A DNA stretch of 63,110 nt from positions 1-63,110 of the forward strand of contig NZ_JAUNTO010000017.1 of assembly GCF_030538655.1 (NCBI RefSeq). The letters run 5' to 3'. The notes below the pieces were generated by a model. It had not been told where the DNA came from. It saw nothing but the letters and a program-made list of their open reading frames with translations, and searched no databases. Positions within the stretch are counted from its first letter, which is position 1. The number at the start of each line of letters is the position of its first letter. The position numbers and the translations under genes are program-made. Shown one piece after another: positions 1 to 9,009 of the stretch. The DNA is from Paracoccus sp. (in: a-proteobacteria) (GTDB lineage: Bacteria; Pseudomonadota; Alphaproteobacteria; Rhodobacterales; Rhodobacteraceae).

Positions 1-78
1 CGTCCCGAGCCGTATAAAGGCAAGGGCATCCGCTACAAGGGCGAGTATGTCTTCCGCAAGGAAGGCAAGAAGAAGTAA
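1..78 (+). CDS. rplF: 50S ribosomal protein L6, C-terminal end (partial)
   Basis: The frame is open from the first base to a TAA at 76-78 and encodes 25 residues ending in a basic stretch (EPYKGKGIRYKGEYVFRKEG then KKK). This is the conserved C-terminus of L6, which binds 23S rRNA near the sarcin-ricin loop. The position directly before rplR is the standard spc operon order. The 5' part lies outside the window. Confidence 0.93.
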   Translation, partial: RPEPYKGKGIRYKGEYVFRKEGKKK

Positions 79-90
79 GGGGCGCATGAT

Positions 91-450
91 ATGGCACTGA
101 AAAAGCAAGAGCTGTTCCAGAAGCGCCGCCTGCGCGTTCGGAACAAACTGCGGAAAACGGCCGATGGCCGCCCGCGTCTGTCGGTTCACCGTTCGTCCAA
201 GAACATCTCGGTGCAGGTCATCGACGATGCCAAGGGCGTGACGCTGGCTTCGGCCAGCTCGCTGGAAAAGGATCTGGGCGTTGTTGGCAAGAACAACGTC
301 GAAGCTGCCGCCAAAATAGGCGCAGCCATCGCCGAGCGCGCCAAGCAGGCGGGCGTCGAGAACGTTGTGTTCGACCGCGGTGGTTTCCTGTTCCACGGGA
401 AAATCAAGGCTTTGGCCGACGCAGCGCGTGAAGGCGGGCTGAAGTTCTGA
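91..450 (+). CDS. rplR: 50S ribosomal protein L18
   Basis: A 119-residue protein of the usual L18 length. It has the basic N-terminal arm ([11 protein letters not shown]), the SVHRSSKNI segment and the C-terminal [20 protein letters not shown] block typical of L18. L18 binds 5S rRNA together with L5 in the central protuberance of the large subunit. It starts 12 bases after rplF and is followed by an unusually long gap (118 bases) before rpsE. That gap contains a possible C/G hairpin around 474-491. Confidence 0.97.
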   Translation: MALKKQELFQKRRLRVRNKLRKTADGRPRLSVHRSSKNISVQVIDDAKGVTLASASSLEKDLGVVGKNNVEAAAKIGAAIAERAKQAGVENVVFDRGGFLFHGKIKALADAAREGGLKF

Positions 451-568
451 TTTCTGCGGGTGGCGTTCGCGCCCCCCCGATGATCCGGGGGATGTCTGCT
501 TTGTCGGGCATTCCACCATGGATCGGCTAAAACGGCGCCGCGCGCGCCACTTTTGAAAAGGATGCCTT

Positions 569-1138
569 ATGGCAGAACGTGAAAACCGCCGGGATCGCCG
601 CGACGACCGTCGCGAGCGCGAGGAAACCCCGGAATTCGCCGATCGTCTGGTCGCGATCAACCGTGTGTCGAAAACCGTCAAGGGTGGTAAGCGCTTTGGC
701 TTTGCTGCCTTGGTTGTGGTTGGCGATCAGCGCGGCCGCGTCGGCTTTGGTAAAGGTAAAGCCAAAGAAGTGCCGGAAGCAATCCGCAAGGCCACCGAAC
801 AGGCGAAACGCAGCCTGGTTCGCGTGCCGCTGCGCGATGGCCGCACCCTGCACCACGACATGGAAGGCCGTCATGGCGCTGGTAAGGTCGTGATGCGCAC
901 CGCCGTTCCGGGGACCGGGATCATTGCCGGTGGTCCGATGCGCGCCGTGTTCGAAATGCTGGGTGTTCAGGACGTTGTGGCGAAATCGCTGGGGTCGCAG
1001 AACCCCTACAACATGATCCGCGCCACCATCGACGGTCTGACCAAGGAAGCCAGCCCCCGTTCGGTCGCGCAGCGTCGCGGCAAGAAGGTGGCCGACATCC
1101 TGCCCTCGGACAAGCCCGCCGAAGCGGTCGAAGCGTAA
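569..1138 (+). CDS. rpsE: 30S ribosomal protein S5
   Basis: A 189-residue protein with a charged alphaproteobacterial N-terminal extension. The double-stranded RNA-binding S5 domain follows ([20 protein letters not shown] and [15 protein letters not shown]), then the C-terminal S5 domain ([25 protein letters not shown]). S5 shapes the decoding region and the mRNA entry site of the small subunit. An AAAAGGA element precedes the ATG. rpmD follows after 12 bases. Confidence 0.97.
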   Translation: MAERENRRDRRDDRREREETPEFADRLVAINRVSKTVKGGKRFGFAALVVVGDQRGRVGFGKGKAKEVPEAIRKATEQAKRSLVRVPLRDGRTLHHDMEGRHGAGKVVMRTAVPGTGIIAGGPMRAVFEMLGVQDVVAKSLGSQNPYNMIRATIDGLTKEASPRSVAQRRGKKVADILPSDKPAEAVEA

Positions 1139-1150
1139 GGAGAGGCAAGA

Positions 1151-1339
1151 ATGGCTAAAACCATCGTCGTCAAGCAGATCGGCTCGCCGATCCGCCGCCC
1201 CGCCATCCAGCGCGCTACGCTGAAAGGTCTGGGCCTGAACAAGATGCACCGCACGCGCGAGCTGGAAGATACCCCTGCGATCCGCGGCATGGTGAACTCG
1301 ATCCCGCATCTGGCGGTCATCATCGAAGAAAAAGAATAA
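1151..1339 (+). CDS. rpmD: 50S ribosomal protein L30
   Basis: A 62-residue protein of typical L30 length, containing [20 protein letters not shown] and the [19 protein letters not shown] core. L30 is a small, non-essential large-subunit protein. An AAGGAGAGG Shine-Dalgarno precedes the ATG. It is the last ribosomal gene of this run. The rplO gene usually found next is not here, and two terminator hairpins follow. Confidence 0.96.
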   Translation: MAKTIVVKQIGSPIRRPAIQRATLKGLGLNKMHRTRELEDTPAIRGMVNSIPHLAVIIEEKE

Positions 1340-1345
1340 GAAACC

Positions 1346-1367
1346 GGCCGGGTAAACCCGGCCTTTT
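1346..1367 (+). terminator. Rho-independent terminator after rpmD
   Basis: A perfect GC-rich stem GGCCGGG / CCCGGCC with a four-base loop TAAA is followed directly by TTTT. It lies 6 bases after the rpmD stop. Confidence 0.85.
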
Positions 1368-1380
1368 CTATAACGACGAA

Positions 1381-1412
1381 AGGCTGCCCACAGATCGTGG
1401 GTGGCCTTTTTT
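1381..1412 (+). terminator. Second terminator after the ribosomal operon
   Basis: An 11-bp stem (AGGCTGCCCAC with GTGGGTGGCCT, including two G-T pairs) and a five-base loop are followed by a run of six T. Together with the preceding hairpin it separates the ribosomal operon from the convergent ABC transporter genes. Confidence 0.8.
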
Positions 1413-1490
1413 CTGTTCTGCGTTGGATGCCGACCGGGGGCAGTGCAGTGGGCGGCGCGGAATGTCCCTGCTGGGCGGTGGCCCGCGCCT

Positions 1491-2486
1491 TTAGCGCCCC
1501 CTGATCCGTGGGTCCATCGCATCGCGCAGACCGTCACCGATATAGTTCACGCACAGTACGGTCATGGAGATCAGAATACCCGGCAGGATCACGCGTGCGG
1601 GATACATCTGCATCTGATCCACTGCGTCGTTCAGCAGCCGTCCCCATGTCGGGAAATCCGGCGGAAACCCGAGGCCAAGGAAGGACAGCGCCGATTCCGT
1701 GATGATCGCCGTGGCGATTCCCAGCGTCGCGGCGACCATGATCGGCGACAGCACGTTGGGCAGGATATGGCGGCGGATCATCGCGACGGGCGAGGTGCCG
1801 ATGGATCGGGCGGCCAGAATGAACTCGCGCTCTTTCAGGGCCAGCACCTCACCGCGCACGATGCGGGCTGATTGCATCCAGCTTGTCGCGCCGATGGCCG
1901 CAACGATCAGCAGGAAAATCCCCATGGCGGAACCGAAACTCTTGGACAGCGGTTCGCGGAACAGCGTCACCATCAGCAGCAGCAAGGGCAGCAGCGGCAG
2001 GGCAAGGAACAGTTCGGTCGTCCGCATCAGCGGCGCGTCAAGGCGGCGGAAATAGCCCGACAGCACCCCGATCAGCGACCCCAGCGTGATCGCCAGAACC
2101 ATCGCCGTCAGCCCGACGGCGATGGACACCCGCCCGCCGAACATCAGCCGCGCCAGCATGTCGCGGCCCAGCTGGTCTGTCCCCAGCGGATGCGCCGCCG
2201 AAAAGCCGGAATTGCGGGCGCGGATGTCCACATAGGTGGGGTCGATGGTCCAGATATACGGCCCGATCGACACGAACAGCAGAATGCCGATGAACAGCGC
2301 CAGCGCGATCATCGCGCCCCGGCTGCGACGGAACTGCCGCCAGACGTCGCGCCACTGGCTGCGGGTTTCCGACGCGGCGGCCACCGGCGCATCCGGCGGC
2401 AGGGCGCTGGTCGCGGCGGCATTGGTGGCGCTGGCCAGCGCGGTTTCCTGCGCCTCGGTCGGCGCGCTGCGAGGGGCGTCAGTCAT
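1491..2486 (-). CDS. Peptide ABC transporter permease (OppC/DppC type)
   Basis: A 331-residue inner-membrane permease of the BPD transport family. After a cytoplasmic Ala-rich N-terminus it has the first membrane segment (MIALALFIGILLFVSIG), several further hydrophobic helices and the EAA loop (AARSIGTSPVAMIRRHILPN) that contacts the ATPase. The start was placed at the ATG at 2486 because it gives an 8-base overlap (ATGACTGA) with the end of the upstream permease gene, the normal arrangement in these operons. A longer frame to 2513 exists but is less likely. It is expected to pair with the OppB-type permease to form the import channel. The cargo is not determined by sequence. Confidence 0.93.
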   Translation of the reverse strand: MTDAPRSAPTEAQETALASATNAAATSALPPDAPVAAASETRSQWRDVWRQFRRSRGAMIALALFIGILLFVSIGPYIWTIDPTYVDIRARNSGFSAAHPLGTDQLGRDMLARLMFGGRVSIAVGLTAMVLAITLGSLIGVLSGYFRRLDAPLMRTTELFLALPLLPLLLLMVTLFREPLSKSFGSAMGIFLLIVAAIGATSWMQSARIVRGEVLALKEREFILAARSIGTSPVAMIRRHILPNVLSPIMVAATLGIATAIITESALSFLGLGFPPDFPTWGRLLNDAVDQMQMYPARVILPGILISMTVLCVNYIGDGLRDAMDPRIRGR

Positions 2487-3486
2487 AGCGGATCCGCGGG
2501 TCAAGCACGCCATACAGAATATCGGCGATCAGGGTAAAGGTCACGATCAGGATCGCAAAGATGAAGGTCAGCGTCATTACCATCGGAATGTCGTTGGCGT
2601 GAATCGACATAATCAGCAACTGGCCCAGCCCGTTCACCTTGAACACCTGCTCGGTGATGATGGCGCCGCCGAACACGGCGGGCAGGCCAAGCGCGATCAC
2701 CGTCACCACCGGGATCAGGCTGTTGCGCAGCACATGTTTCAGCACCACCCGCCATTCCGACAGACCCTTGGCGCGGGCGGTGCGGACGTAATCCTGGCTG
2801 AGATTGTTCAGCATCGAGGCGCGCATATAGCGGCTGATCTGCGCCGCGTTATACAGCGCCAGCACCGTCACCGGCATCACCATCTGCCGCACCTGCACGA
2901 CGAAACTGTTCCAGTCGGTGACGCGATGGGTGGTGTCATAGATCATCGGGAACCATTGCAGGTTCACCGCGAACACCACGATCAGCACCACCCCGGTGAA
3001 AAAGGTCGGCATCGAAAAGCCGACCATCGACACGAATGTGCCGATCTGGTCGAACCACGAATATTGCCGATAGGCCGAGATGATCCCGATGGGAATCGCG
3101 ATCAGCACCCCGATCAGATAGGACATGCCCACCACGGTCAGCGTTTGCGGCAGGCGTTGCGCGATTACGTCGAACACCGGGCTGCGCGATTGAAAGCTGA
3201 TGATCCGCTGTTCACCCGCTGCAAATGCGGTGCCGGTCAGCTGGTCGATCCAGTGCAGCGGCTCGACCCAGAAAAACTGCCGCAGCCACAGCAGGTAACG
3301 CACATACCACGGATCGTTCAGCCCCAGTGCCGCGATCATCCGGGCGCGCACCTCGGGCGGGACGGTCAGGGGGATGTCGCCCAGGGGGCTGCCCGGCGAC
3401 GCCTCCAGCAGCAGAAAGATCACCAGCGAGATGAACAGCAAGGTCGGAATCGCCAGCAAGGCGCGACGGATAGCAAAGTTTAGCAT
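2479..3486 (-). CDS. Peptide ABC transporter permease (OppB/DppB type)
   Basis: A 335-residue permease starting MLNFAIRRALLAIPTLLFIS, the typical OppB/DppB first membrane helix. A large periplasmic loop and an EAA motif (RTARAKGLSEWRVVLKHVLR) follow. It lies 15 bases downstream of a binding-protein gene and overlaps the OppC-type gene by 8 bases, so the four genes read as one operon from 6967 leftwards. The long periplasmic insert around residues 35-95 is common in the oligopeptide subgroup. Confidence 0.94.
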   Translation of the reverse strand: MLNFAIRRALLAIPTLLFISLVIFLLLEASPGSPLGDIPLTVPPEVRARMIAALGLNDPWYVRYLLWLRQFFWVEPLHWIDQLTGTAFAAGEQRIISFQSRSPVFDVIAQRLPQTLTVVGMSYLIGVLIAIPIGIISAYRQYSWFDQIGTFVSMVGFSMPTFFTGVVLIVVFAVNLQWFPMIYDTTHRVTDWNSFVVQVRQMVMPVTVLALYNAAQISRYMRASMLNNLSQDYVRTARAKGLSEWRVVLKHVLRNSLIPVVTVIALGLPAVFGGAIITEQVFKVNGLGQLLIMSIHANDIPMVMTLTFIFAILIVTFTLIADILYGVLDPRIRYD

Positions 3487-3501
3487 GTCACGTGCCCCGC
3501 A

Positions 3502-5196
3502 TCATTCGCTGCGGTTCCAGTCCTGAATATTCCACAGATCGCTTTCCCATGCGTTTGGCTGCACCCCGGTCAGGCTGTTGACATGACCCGAGACCATGCC
3601 GCGATAGACCAGCGGGATCAGGATGTTGCTGTCTTTCGTCGGCATATCGTTCAGCATTTTCACCAGCGCCGCGCGTTCGCCCGCATTGGCGGTCTGACGC
3701 AGCTTGGCCACGCCCTCGTCATAGGCGGCTTCGCAAAAGCGGGCGAAATTGTTGCCCTGCCACTGATTGTCCGGGCTGGGGATGCGGGCGCAGGTCAGGT
3801 TGCCCATGAACGCCTCGGGGTCGGGGTTGTCAAAGCTGTTGGTATACATCTGCACATCGGCGAACAGTTTCTGGATCGTGTCCGGGCTGGCCGGATCGCC
3901 GCCAAAGAACACGCTGCCATCGACCACCTTCAGATCGGTTTCCACGCCGATCTCGCGCCACCATTGCTTGACCAGCGCCTGAATATCCTGCCGCACCTGA
4001 CTGGCCGAGGATTGGAACAGCAGATGCAGCCGAACGCCGTCCTTTTGCCGGATACCATCGGCGCCCGGCGTCCACCCGGCCTGATCCAGCAACGCATTGG
4101 CGCCCGCGATGTCCTGCGCCAGACAGGCCGTGTTATCAGACACATAGGCCGCAGGGGCCGGCACGATATTGCAGGTTGCCCGGCCCGCCAGGCCATAGCC
4201 GATTTCCACCAGCAATTCCCGGTCAATCGCCATCGACAGTGCGGCGCGCACCGCCGGATCGGTCAGGAATGGATGCGGATGCGCCAAGGTCGAGCGTTCC
4301 GCCCCCAGATCAGCCGAAGGGTCGGTCTGGTTCAGTTCAATCCGTTCAACCATGGTGCCAAAGCTGGCAAAGGTCTGGCCGCGCCCGGCCTGTTCCATCT
4401 GCGCCAGCACTTCGGGGGCCAGCATCAGGTTCCAGCCGAAATCATATTCGCCGGTTTCCAGCACGGCGCGCGCCGCGCCTGCCGGATCGCCGCCGCCCTT
4501 GACGATGACGCGGCCAAAGCGGGGCAGGGCGGTGTCGCGGTAATGCGGGTTCACCTCGAAGGTGGCCACGTCATTGGGGCGGAAATCCGTCACCACAAAG
4601 GGACCAGTGCCGATGGGGGCAAAGTTCTGCGCCGTGCAGGCCGCGCCCGCCGGGCCAAGGCAACTGGCGAACTGCGCCGCCTGCAACACCGGCACGCGCG
4701 ATCCGACAAAGGCCTGATAGGGCGCGAATTTCGGGCTGTCGAAATGGATGGTCACGGTCAGATCATCCACCACCTCAACGCGGTTAATGCCCTGAAACCG
4801 CGCGGCGACGGCACAGCCGAACCCTTCGGCCATGCAATAATCGGCAGTGAATTTCACATCCTGGGCCGTGACCGGGCTGCCGTCGGACCAGACCAGCCCC
4901 GGCTTCAGCCGCCAGGTGATCGCGCTGTGATCGGGCGCGATACCGCCATTGTCCAGTGTCGGCACTTCGGCGGCAAGGCGGGGGAACAGATTGCCCTCGC
5001 CGTCGATACCGGCCAGCGGCTCCAGCGCAAGCGAGGCCGGGTCCACATCCTTGCCCGAGGTGGACAGGTAAGGGTTCAGTGTCGATGCGGCCTGCCAATA
5101 GATGATCCGCAGATCCCCGGCATCGCCACGATCCGCAAGGGCAGGGACGGCGGGGATCAGGCACAGCGTGGACAAAAGGACGGACAGGCGACGCAT
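3502..5196 (-). CDS. Peptide ABC transporter substrate-binding protein (first of two)
   Basis: A 564-residue protein of the extracellular solute-binding family 5. It begins with a Sec signal peptide (MRRLSVLLSTLCLIPAVPALA, 21 residues, AXA cleavage site) followed by RGDAGDLRIIYWQAASTLNP, the usual beginning of the mature domain. Internal family hallmarks include WSDGSPVTAQDVKFT. It is predicted to act in the periplasm, delivering ligand to the adjacent permeases. It is closely related along its full length to the next upstream gene, so the two are tandem paralogues. The Shine-Dalgarno is weaker (AAAGGTTT) than that of the paralogue, which suggests lower output. The ligand is unknown; peptides or related compounds are the family default. 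Confidence 0.92.
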   Translation of the reverse strand: MRRLSVLLSTLCLIPAVPALADRGDAGDLRIIYWQAASTLNPYLSTSGKDVDPASLALEPLAGIDGEGNLFPRLAAEVPTLDNGGIAPDHSAITWRLKPGLVWSDGSPVTAQDVKFTADYCMAEGFGCAVAARFQGINRVEVVDDLTVTIHFDSPKFAPYQAFVGSRVPVLQAAQFASCLGPAGAACTAQNFAPIGTGPFVVTDFRPNDVATFEVNPHYRDTALPRFGRVIVKGGGDPAGAARAVLETGEYDFGWNLMLAPEVLAQMEQAGRGQTFASFGTMVERIELNQTDPSADLGAERSTLAHPHPFLTDPAVRAALSMAIDRELLVEIGYGLAGRATCNIVPAPAAYVSDNTACLAQDIAGANALLDQAGWTPGADGIRQKDGVRLHLLFQSSASQVRQDIQALVKQWWREIGVETDLKVVDGSVFFGGDPASPDTIQKLFADVQMYTNSFDNPDPEAFMGNLTCARIPSPDNQWQGNNFARFCEAAYDEGVAKLRQTANAGERAALVKMLNDMPTKDSNILIPLVYRGMVSGHVNSLTGVQPNAWESDLWNIQDWNRSE

Positions 5197-5221
5197 GTGG
5201 AAACCTTTCTGAAATCGGGGT

Positions 5222-5245
5222 GAACCGGCCCCGCAGGGCCGGTTC
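5222..5245 (-). promoter_or_regulatory. Intergenic stem-loop between the tandem binding-protein genes
   Basis: A perfect 10-bp inverted repeat (GAACCGGCCC / GGGCCGGTTC) with a four-base loop lies between the two binding-protein genes and has no T tract. Such hairpins in ABC operons often protect the upstream message from 3' decay or cause partial termination. Here that would favour the first-transcribed binding protein over the downstream genes. The hairpin is seen directly; its role is inferred. Confidence 0.6.
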
Positions 5246-5263
5246 GCTGTCAGCAGGGGCGGA

Positions 5264-6967
5264 TCATTCCTTGATCCGATACCAGTCGGCGATGTTCCAC
5301 AGCTCGGTATCCCAGGCGTTCAGCTCCACGCCGCCCAAGGTGTTCAGATAGGCCGAGGCCGTGCCGCGATAGACCAGCGGGATAACGGTAAAGCTGTCTT
5401 TCGTCAGCATGTCGTTCATCTGCCGGCCCAGGGCGGCGCGTTCGTCTGCGTCGGTGATCTGGGTCATCTGCGCGACCATTGCATCATAGGCCGGATCGCA
5501 GAAGCGGTTGATGTTTTCGCCCTGCCACTGGTTCGCGGGGCTGGGGGCCTGATCGCAGGTGTATTTCGCCAGATAGGGTTCCGGGTTGCCGCCCTCGAAG
5601 TTGTTGGCATACATCTGCACGTCGGCGTAGAATTTCTGGAACGTGTCCGGGCTGCCCGGATCGCTGCCAAAGAAGACCGAGGCATCGACGACCTTCAGTT
5701 CGGTATCAACACCGATTTCCGACCACCACTGTTTAATCAGCGCCTGAAAATCCTGCCGCACGGCGTTGACCGAGGTCTGGAACAGCAGGTGCAGCTTGAC
5801 CCCATCCTTTTCGCGGATGCCGTCGCTGCCGACCGTCCAGCCCGCTTCGTCCAGCAGCGCCTTGGCGCCCTCGATGTCCTGCGCGACGCAGCCGGTGTTG
5901 TCGGATGCCCATGCCTCGGGGGCGGGGACCAGGTTGCAGGTGATCTGACCAGCGGGACCATAGCCGATTTCCACCAGCATTTCCCGGTCGATCGCCTTGG
6001 ACAGCGCCTCGCGCACGCGCTGATCCGACAGGATCGGGTGCGGATGCGCGCGGGTCGAGCGTTCGCCCTCGGGCAGCGAGGATGACGGGTCGGTCAGGTT
6101 GATTTCCAGCCGCTCCAGCAGGCTGCCAAAGGCCGCATCGACCTTGCCCCGGCCCGCGCCCTCCATGCTGGCCAGCACATCGGGGGCCAGCATCGTGTTC
6201 CACGCATAGTCAAACTCGCCCGATTCCAGAACCGCGCGCGCCGCCGAAGCCGCATCATTGCCGCCTTTCATTACCAGCGTGGCAAAGGCAGGCTTGGCTG
6301 GGTCGCGGTATTCGGGGTTCGCCTCGAACGAGATCACGTCATTGGTACGGAAATCGGTGACGCGAAACGGGCCGGTGCCGGTGGGCTTGAAGTTCTGGTC
6401 GGTGCAGGTGGGGGCCGCCGCGCCGATGCAGTTTTCGAACTGCGCCTTCTGGATGATCGGCGACTGACCGGCGACAAAGGCGGAAAACGGATCGGGGCGC
6501 GGCGCGGTGAATGTGACCTTGACGGTCAGCGGGTCCACCGCCTCGACGTTGGCGATGCCTTCGAATTTCGACAGCTGCGCGCAGCCGCCCGCCGGGTCCA
6601 TGCAATATTGCGCGGTAAAGACCACATCATCGGCGGTAAAGTCGGAGCCGTCCGACCATTTGATCCCCTCTTTCAGCTTCCATGTGACGGTGGTCAGGTC
6701 TTCCGAGATGCCGCCGTTGTCCAGCGTCGGAATTTCGGCGGCCAGACGCGGCACCAGTTCGCCCGCAGGGGTAAAGCTGGCCAGCGGTTCCAGCGTCATG
6801 CTGGCGGCGATGATTTCCTTGGTGCCGCCCGACAGATAGGGGTTCATCGTCGAGGGCGCCTGCCACATGATGATGTTCACCTGACCATCGCTGCCGCGTT
6901 CGGCCATGGCCGCAGGTGCCAGCACCAGCGTGGCCGCCGCGCCCATCAGGGCTGTTTTCAGTGTCAT
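5264..6967 (-). CDS. Peptide ABC transporter substrate-binding protein (second of two, operon-leading)
   Basis: A 567-residue family 5 solute-binding protein with a clear signal peptide (MTLKTALMGAAATLVLAPAAMA, 22 residues). The mature protein begins ERGSDGQVNIIMWQAPSTMN and carries the WSDGSDFTADDVVFTAQYC segment typical of the family. It aligns over its full length with the downstream paralogue, with identical or near-identical blocks such as KQWW.EIGVDTELKVVD. A strong AGGAGGT Shine-Dalgarno precedes the ATG and it is the first gene of the operon, so it is probably the most abundant component. Two diverged binding proteins for one permease pair would widen ligand range; this is an inference. 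Confidence 0.93.
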   Translation of the reverse strand: MTLKTALMGAAATLVLAPAAMAERGSDGQVNIIMWQAPSTMNPYLSGGTKEIIAASMTLEPLASFTPAGELVPRLAAEIPTLDNGGISEDLTTVTWKLKEGIKWSDGSDFTADDVVFTAQYCMDPAGGCAQLSKFEGIANVEAVDPLTVKVTFTAPRPDPFSAFVAGQSPIIQKAQFENCIGAAAPTCTDQNFKPTGTGPFRVTDFRTNDVISFEANPEYRDPAKPAFATLVMKGGNDAASAARAVLESGEFDYAWNTMLAPDVLASMEGAGRGKVDAAFGSLLERLEINLTDPSSSLPEGERSTRAHPHPILSDQRVREALSKAIDREMLVEIGYGPAGQITCNLVPAPEAWASDNTGCVAQDIEGAKALLDEAGWTVGSDGIREKDGVKLHLLFQTSVNAVRQDFQALIKQWWSEIGVDTELKVVDASVFFGSDPGSPDTFQKFYADVQMYANNFEGGNPEPYLAKYTCDQAPSPANQWQGENINRFCDPAYDAMVAQMTQITDADERAALGRQMNDMLTKDSFTVIPLVYRGTASAYLNTLGGVELNAWDTELWNIADWYRIKE

Positions 6968-7157
6968 GAGAGCCTTACCTCCTGTTGGATGACCGGAAAC
7001 GGGCAGGGAACAGGCGCGGGGGCCGAAGGCACTGTCGCAGCATGATCTTGGTGGTTCCCCGTCCGTTTGTTCGCGCCGCCTCTTTGATCGGGCGGAATGG
7101 GGACAGTTTCCGGTCCATCGCCCCCCTTGGCAAGAGGATTATTGCGTCCCGCGAATG

Positions 7158-7206
7158 CCGGGGGCGCTTCGCCCCCCGGACCCCCAGAGGATATTTAAGG
7201 ACAGAA
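7158..7206 (+). repeat. Dispersed hairpin plus GAGGATATTT repeat, copy A
   Basis: A GC hairpin (CCGGGGGCG ... CGCCCCCCGG) is followed by ACCCCCAGAGGATATTTAAG and then GACAGA. The same arrangement occurs at 29311-29359 and 33999-34050 on the other strand. Copy A is the most diverged of the three. It sits just past the 3' end of the tannase-like gene, in the 254-base gap to the binding-protein gene. The rest of that gap holds no recognisable gene. Confidence 0.7.
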
Positions 7207-7221
7207 GATGCGGGTTTGAGG

Positions 7222-8931
7222 CTATGGCCGGTGCGGGCGGCAGAGAAAATTCAGCCCTTCGAAACCGCAATCCTGCTGAAAGCCAGAGCGGAAATAATCA
7301 GCACCTGCCCAGTTTTGCCACAGTGTCGGGGCGACCTGCATGGCTGTGCCGGGCTGCCAGTCGGCGGGCGTGTCGGCGGTGCCGCCATCTTGTAGCGTGG
7401 CGGTGGCGGGGAAGGGGAACAGGGTGCGGCCTTTGCCCTGCTGCGCCGCCGCATCATCGGCGGATGCGATCAGGCTGTCTGGGGCGGTGCCGTTTTCCAC
7501 CCAATCCATCAGCGGCGACATCACGTCGATGCTGGTCAGGTCTTGCCCGCCGCTGCAATGGCCCATGCCGGGGATCAGGAACAGGCGCAGCGTCCCGTCG
7601 GCCTTGTCGCCCAGCACGGCTTGTGCCGCCTGCACCCAGGCGACCGAATTGGCGGCCGAGATATGTGGATCGGCCAGCCCGTGCCAGACGATCAGCTTGC
7701 CGCCCCGGTCGGCAAAGGCGGAAATATCGGGATTCGTCGCGTCATAGATGCCATGCATCGGGCGCATTTTTTCCAGCTGATCGGTGGTGAAGGTGAAATC
7801 CGCCAGCGTCCAGTCGGGGTCAAACGGCGTCACATAGGCCATGCCGGGGATCATGTCTGATGCGGCCTGCGGCGACATGGCAAAGCGCCCGGACGTGGGG
7901 GCCGAGGTCACGATCTGGTCCATTGCCGGGGCGTCACCCTGCGCCTGTTGCAGCCCGCCCGGCGGCGGGCCGGCCACGGCCACCCCGGCCCAGTTCAGTT
8001 CCGACCCCGGTAGCAATGCGCCCACGACCAGCCGCTGATCGCCATCATAGGGGCCGCGATACAGATCTGCCGCCGCCCGTGCGGCCGTTTCCGACAGCCC
8101 GTTCCCGGCCAGTGTCAGCGGGTCGAAATCGCAGCCGAACGGGTCAGAGATCAGCCCGTCCGCCGTGCCGTCACGCGCATCGCAGGCATCCAGCGCGGCC
8201 TGATGCAGCACCGGCAGATCATCCGTCGTCAGCCGCGCGTCATCGGACAAAGGCTGCACCACATGCGCGTTCCAGCCATGCGCCATGCTGTTCTGCACCA
8301 GAAAGTTCAGGGCCGCCGCCCCTGCCGCGATTCCGTCGAAATCGTCGGGATAGCGTTGCGCCTCCATCAGCGCCTCGCGCCCGCCGTCGGAACAGCCGCT
8401 GAAATAGGAAAACTGCGGCGCCTGCCCATAATAGGCGGTGATGATCCGCTTGGCGATCACGCTGGTCACATGCACGCCGCGATAGCCGAAATCGACGCGC
8501 AGCTGCATATCGCTGGCCGCCCACAGCCCGCCCGAGGTATCATGCCCCATATCGGTCGAGGCCATCGCGAATTCGCCATTCACAATCGCCGGACAGTCGC
8601 GCTGTGGCGATTCGATACCAAGCCGCCCACACAGCCCCCCGCAGCCGGTTTGCAAATAACGCTGCGTCCAGCCGCTGACCGGCATCTGCACCCGAAAGGT
8701 GACACGCGGCGAGATCACGCCCTCGACCACGCACATCGTATGACCATCGACCTGCGTTTCAGTGGCGCTGGTGATGGTCGTCGGCGCTTTGAGCGTGCTG
8801 AAATTCTGCTGCGCCAGTGCCGCGCAATCCATCGCTGGCGCGATGACGGGCAGGTCTGCCCCCGCCGCCAGCAGCGGCCCCGGCAGTGCCAGCATCGCAA
8901 TCATCGCAAGAATCCGCATCATCCGCCCCAT
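7222..8931 (-). CDS. Tannase/feruloyl esterase family protein
   Basis: A secreted protein of about 569 residues. It has an N-terminal signal peptide (MRILAMIAMLALPGPLLAAG) and the tannase-family alpha/beta-hydrolase layout. The nucleophile motif GCSDGGREALMEAQRYP, the acid region VWHGLADPHIS and the GMGHCSGG histidine motif are present. Cysteines sit next to both the catalytic Ser and the catalytic His, the CS-D-HC arrangement known for this family, in which a disulfide holds the triad. It would hydrolyse ester bonds of phenolic acids or related substrates in the periplasm or outside the cell. It separates the transporter operon from its likely ATPase, which could hint at import of released products. 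The start is uncertain between ATG 8931, ATG 8922 and a TTG at 8934. Confidence 0.85.
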   Translation of the reverse strand: MGRMMRILAMIAMLALPGPLLAAGADLPVIAPAMDCAALAQQNFSTLKAPTTITSATETQVDGHTMCVVEGVISPRVTFRVQMPVSGWTQRYLQTGCGGLCGRLGIESPQRDCPAIVNGEFAMASTDMGHDTSGGLWAASDMQLRVDFGYRGVHVTSVIAKRIITAYYGQAPQFSYFSGCSDGGREALMEAQRYPDDFDGIAAGAAALNFLVQNSMAHGWNAHVVQPLSDDARLTTDDLPVLHQAALDACDARDGTADGLISDPFGCDFDPLTLAGNGLSETAARAAADLYRGPYDGDQRLVVGALLPGSELNWAGVAVAGPPPGGLQQAQGDAPAMDQIVTSAPTSGRFAMSPQAASDMIPGMAYVTPFDPDWTLADFTFTTDQLEKMRPMHGIYDATNPDISAFADRGGKLIVWHGLADPHISAANSVAWVQAAQAVLGDKADGTLRLFLIPGMGHCSGGQDLTSIDVMSPLMDWVENGTAPDSLIASADDAAAQQGKGRTLFPFPATATLQDGGTADTPADWQPGTAMQVAPTLWQNWAGADYFRSGFQQDCGFEGLNFLCRPHRP

Positions 8932-8940
8932 CAAGCCGCT

Positions 8941-8968
8941 TTGACATCCGCGCCAACCTCATTACCCT
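8941..8968 (+). promoter_or_regulatory. Probable sigma-70 promoter for the fused ATPase gene
   Basis: A perfect -35 TTGACA at 8941-8946 is spaced 16 bases from TACCCT at 8963-8968, which matches the -10 consensus only partly. It lies 41 bases before the ATG of the ATPase gene, in the short divergent gap with the tannase-like gene. Confidence 0.45.
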
Positions 8969-9009
8969 GCCGCATAACACGGCTTCGGTAAATAAAAAGG
9001 AAACCGCAG

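Noticed and set aside
451-568. Regulatory leader (riboswitch) between rplR and rpsE
   Set aside because: Only a short C/G hairpin is visible and no conserved riboswitch core can be recognised.
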